Positions 7,165-8,486 of a DNA stretch of 8,486 nt are shown here, piece after piece. The notes below the pieces were generated by a model. That model was not told the origin of the DNA and ran no database searches. It was given only the letters and a program-made list of their open reading frames with translations. The stretch lies in contig JAMCUD010000050.1 in the NCBI GenBank assembly GCA_023379355.1, positions 1-8,486 of the forward strand. Direction: 5' to 3'. Positions within the stretch are counted from its first letter, which is position 1; every line of letters starts with the position of its first letter. This stretch comes from Thermoplasmatota archaeon (lineage in GTDB: Archaea; Thermoplasmatota; Thermoplasmata; Thermoplasmatales; Thermoplasmataceae). Position numbers and translations under genes: made by a program.

Positions 7165-8310
7165 ATGGTATCTTCAAGGCTTAATGCAATATCAGAATCA
7201 AAAACGGTTGCCTCCAGTAACAGAGCTGCCGAAATGGTCAGGAATGGAAGAAAAATATACAATTTTGGAATCGGTGAACCGGATTTTACAACTCCTGAAA
7301 ACATTATTGATGCCGGATTTCAATGGGCAAAGAAAGGCAAGACCCACTATACCCCCTCAATGGGAATTCAGGAGTTGAGGGAAGCCATTTCAGCGAAGTT
7401 CAGAAAGTTCAATAAAATTGAGGCTGATCCGAAGAACATACTTGTAACCCCCACTAAATTCTCCATAAATCTTGCACTCATGTCCATCCTTGAATTGGGT
7501 GATGAGGTTCTTCTTCCTGAACCCTATTATGTTTCATATCCAGATATAATAAGACTTGCCGGTGGAAAGGTTATACCAGTTGGCACTGACGAGAATTATG
7601 ATTTTGATTTTTCCACAATGAGGAAACTTGTGAATCCCAGAACCAGGGCACTTGTCTTCAGCAATCCCACAAATCCCACCGGGAAAGTTTACAGTGAAAA
7701 AATGATCAGGGAGCTTTCTGACTTTATACTTGAAAACGACTTTTACCTTATTTCAGATGAGATATACGAAGATATAATATTCGAGGGAAGGCCTTTTTCA
7801 CCTGCATCCGTCCCGGAAATGGCAGATCATACAATAACAGTGAGCGGTTTCTCCAAAAGTCATGCAATGACGGGGTGGAGGATTGGTTATATGACTGGTC
7901 CGGAGGACATTATCAGGGCGTCGAACAAGATTCAGCAGCAGACCATAACCTGTGCTTCATCCATTGCCCAGTACGCTGCCCTGGAGGCTCTCAAGGATGA
8001 AAAAAGCCCCGTAGCCATGACGCAGAAGTTCAGGGAAAGGAGAGATCTGATCTATAAACTGATAACGGAGGGTGGTTTGCTTAAAGTTAGAAAACCTGAA
8101 GGTGCCTTCTACATCTTCCCGGGATATGAGGGGAGGGATTCTGAAACCGTCTCTTCCGATCTTCTTGACAGGGAGGGTGTGGTTGTGACCCCCGGATCAG
8201 CTTTCGGAGTTCAAGGGGAGAATCATCTCAGGATATCATTTGCCGCTTCAAATGAGACCATAACGGAAGGGATGGAAAGGATCAACAGTTATTTCAGAAA
8301 GCAGAGATAA
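7165..8310 (+). CDS. PLP-dependent class I/II aminotransferase, probably aspartate aminotransferase
   Basis: Cytosolic fold-type I transaminase moving an amino group between an amino acid (probably aspartate, with related substrates possible) and 2-oxoglutarate. The 381 residues are full length. GEPDF (37-41) is the substrate-contact loop, NPTNPTG (167-173) holds the cofactor-binding Asn, and SDEIYE (197-202) holds the Asp that pairs with the pyridine nitrogen and the Tyr that contacts the cofactor. Lys231 in SGFSKSHAMTGWRIG is the Schiff-base lysine, with Arg239 nearby. Arg356 in LRISF binds the substrate carboxylate. Substrate range within this subgroup cannot be read reliably, so alanine, aromatic or other transaminase activity remains possible. 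It starts at the ATG placed by the TATA box and has its own divergent promoter. An IS-like end begins a few dozen bases past its stop without disrupting it. Confidence 0.93.
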   Translation: MVSSRLNAISESKTVASSNRAAEMVRNGRKIYNFGIGEPDFTTPENIIDAGFQWAKKGKTHYTPSMGIQELREAISAKFRKFNKIEADPKNILVTPTKFSINLALMSILELGDEVLLPEPYYVSYPDIIRLAGGKVIPVGTDENYDFDFSTMRKLVNPRTRALVFSNPTNPTGKVYSEKMIRELSDFILENDFYLISDEIYEDIIFEGRPFSPASVPEMADHTITVSGFSKSHAMTGWRIGYMTGPEDIIRASNKIQQQTITCASSIAQYAALEALKDEKSPVAMTQKFRERRDLIYKLITEGGLLKVRKPEGAFYIFPGYEGRDSETVSSDLLDREGVVVTPGSAFGVQGENHLRISFAASNETITEGMERINSYFRKQR

Positions 8311-8345
8311 CCTGCACCAGGGCTAAAATAGTTAACACCGTGAGC

Positions 8346-8383
8346 GGGAATTCCCACCTCTTCAGGGGTGGGATGAAAGCGAA
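8346..8383 (+). mobile_element. hairpin-bearing end of an IS200/IS605-type element (boundary uncertain)
   Basis: CCCACCTC (8353-8360) pairs with GGGGTGGG (8365-8372) over eight base pairs, one of them G-T, across a TTCA loop. It is preceded by the palindrome GGGAATTCCC (8346-8355), which shares CCC with the stem, and followed by GATGAAAGCGAAC. This style of subterminal hairpin is characteristic of IS200/IS605 ends, and similar segments form the scaffold end of TnpB guide RNAs. Because a tnpB start follows about 75 bases later, it is most simply the left end of that element. It could instead be the leftover right end of an earlier copy. The outer boundary cannot be placed because the other end is not in view. 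Confidence 0.55.
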
Positions 8384-8391
8384 CTAATATC

Positions 8392-8401
8392 TTTATATAT
8401 A
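8392..8401 (+). promoter_or_regulatory. TATA box upstream of tnpB
   Basis: TTTATATATA, centred near 8396, predicts transcription starting around 8422. That is about 25 bases before the proposed GTG start and 2 bases before the ATG at 8424. It is a strong consensus match inside or just beside the mobile element. Confidence 0.6.
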
Positions 8402-8437
8402 ATTACCGTACCCATCAGTGATCATGAAGAAAGACGT

Positions 8438-8442
8438 GGAGG
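8438..8442 (+). promoter_or_regulatory. ribosome binding site choosing the tnpB GTG start
   Basis: GGAGG lies four bases before the GTG at 8447. It is the clearest Shine-Dalgarno sequence in the window. There is no ATG in the tnpB frame upstream, so this site decides the start. Confidence 0.6.
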
Positions 8443-8446
8443 ATCA

Positions 8447-8486
8447 GTGTTCCAGACGATAAGGACATACAGATTCAGGATCTATC
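8447..8486 (+). CDS. tnpB: TnpB-type protein of an IS200/IS605 element, 5' end only
   Basis: The frame reads (V/M)FQTIRTYRFRIY up to the window edge. The segment TYRFRIY matches the conserved N-terminal strand of TnpB proteins, which begin with variants of KTYKFRIYP. TnpB proteins are RNA-guided DNA nucleases of the RuvC type, ancestors of Cas12, encoded by IS200/IS605 and IS607 elements. Only 13 codons are visible, so the catalytic domain, intactness and subfamily cannot be judged. The GTG start is supported by GGAGG four bases upstream and a TATA box about 50 bases upstream. An overlapping short frame from the ATG at 8424 uses another phase. No tnpA is seen on the left, so the element is either tnpB-only or has its transposase to the right. 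Confidence 0.7.
   Translation, partial: MFQTIRTYRFRIY

Noticed and set aside
8346..8355. GGGAATTCCC as an independent operator
   Set aside because: It shares CCC with the adjacent hairpin stem and sits in an IS-like end, so a separate regulatory role is not supported.
1..8486. CRISPR array, tRNA or rRNA gene
   Set aside because: No regularly spaced repeats were seen, and the gaps (at most about 136 bases) show no cloverleaf or rRNA-like sequence on reading.

Overview
The window reads as chromosomal DNA of an acidophilic or thermophilic euryarchaeon, most likely in the order Thermoplasmatales. The basis is the archaeal-type NMN adenylyltransferase, a radical SAM enzyme of archaeosine (tRNA) synthesis, a eukaryal/archaeal-type isoleucyl-tRNA synthetase, heavy use of AGG and ATA codons, and TATA boxes centred about 26 bases before leaderless starts. 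The genus cannot be fixed by reading alone.

Layout. Bases 2-952 (+) are the 3' part of an M20-family metallohydrolase whose start lies outside the window. It converges on nadM (954-1472, -), with one base between the two stop codons. The minus-strand block, read from right to left, is the archaeosine radical SAM enzyme (7069-6011), thiL (5974-4991), a small unknown basic protein (4896-4687), ileS (4572-1489) and nadM (1472-954). The spacers in that order are 36, 94, 114 and 16 bases. A TATA box precedes the radical SAM gene, probably one precedes the small gene, and a clear one precedes ileS. The block is therefore probably three transcription units: radical SAM gene-thiL, the small gene, and ileS-nadM. 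A class I/II aminotransferase (7165-8310, +) diverges from the radical SAM gene across 95 bases that hold both promoters.

The right edge (about 8340-8486) is mobile: a GC-rich hairpin of the kind seen at IS200/IS605 ends, then a TATA box, a Shine-Dalgarno site and the first 13 codons of a TnpB-type protein that runs off the window.

How the genes relate. Most are housekeeping: NAD synthesis (nadM), thiamine diphosphate synthesis (thiL), tRNA-Ile charging (ileS), tRNA modification at position 15 (radical SAM enzyme) and amino-acid metabolism (aminotransferase, M20 enzyme). They share growth-related roles but do not form one pathway. There is no gene-free stretch over 300 bases. No tRNA, rRNA, CRISPR array or complete insertion sequence was seen. 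Nothing in the window is clearly a new system. The points most worth a second look are the isolated hairpin plus tnpB start at the right edge, the leader of ileS, the unknown 69-residue protein, and the cysteine content of the radical SAM enzyme.
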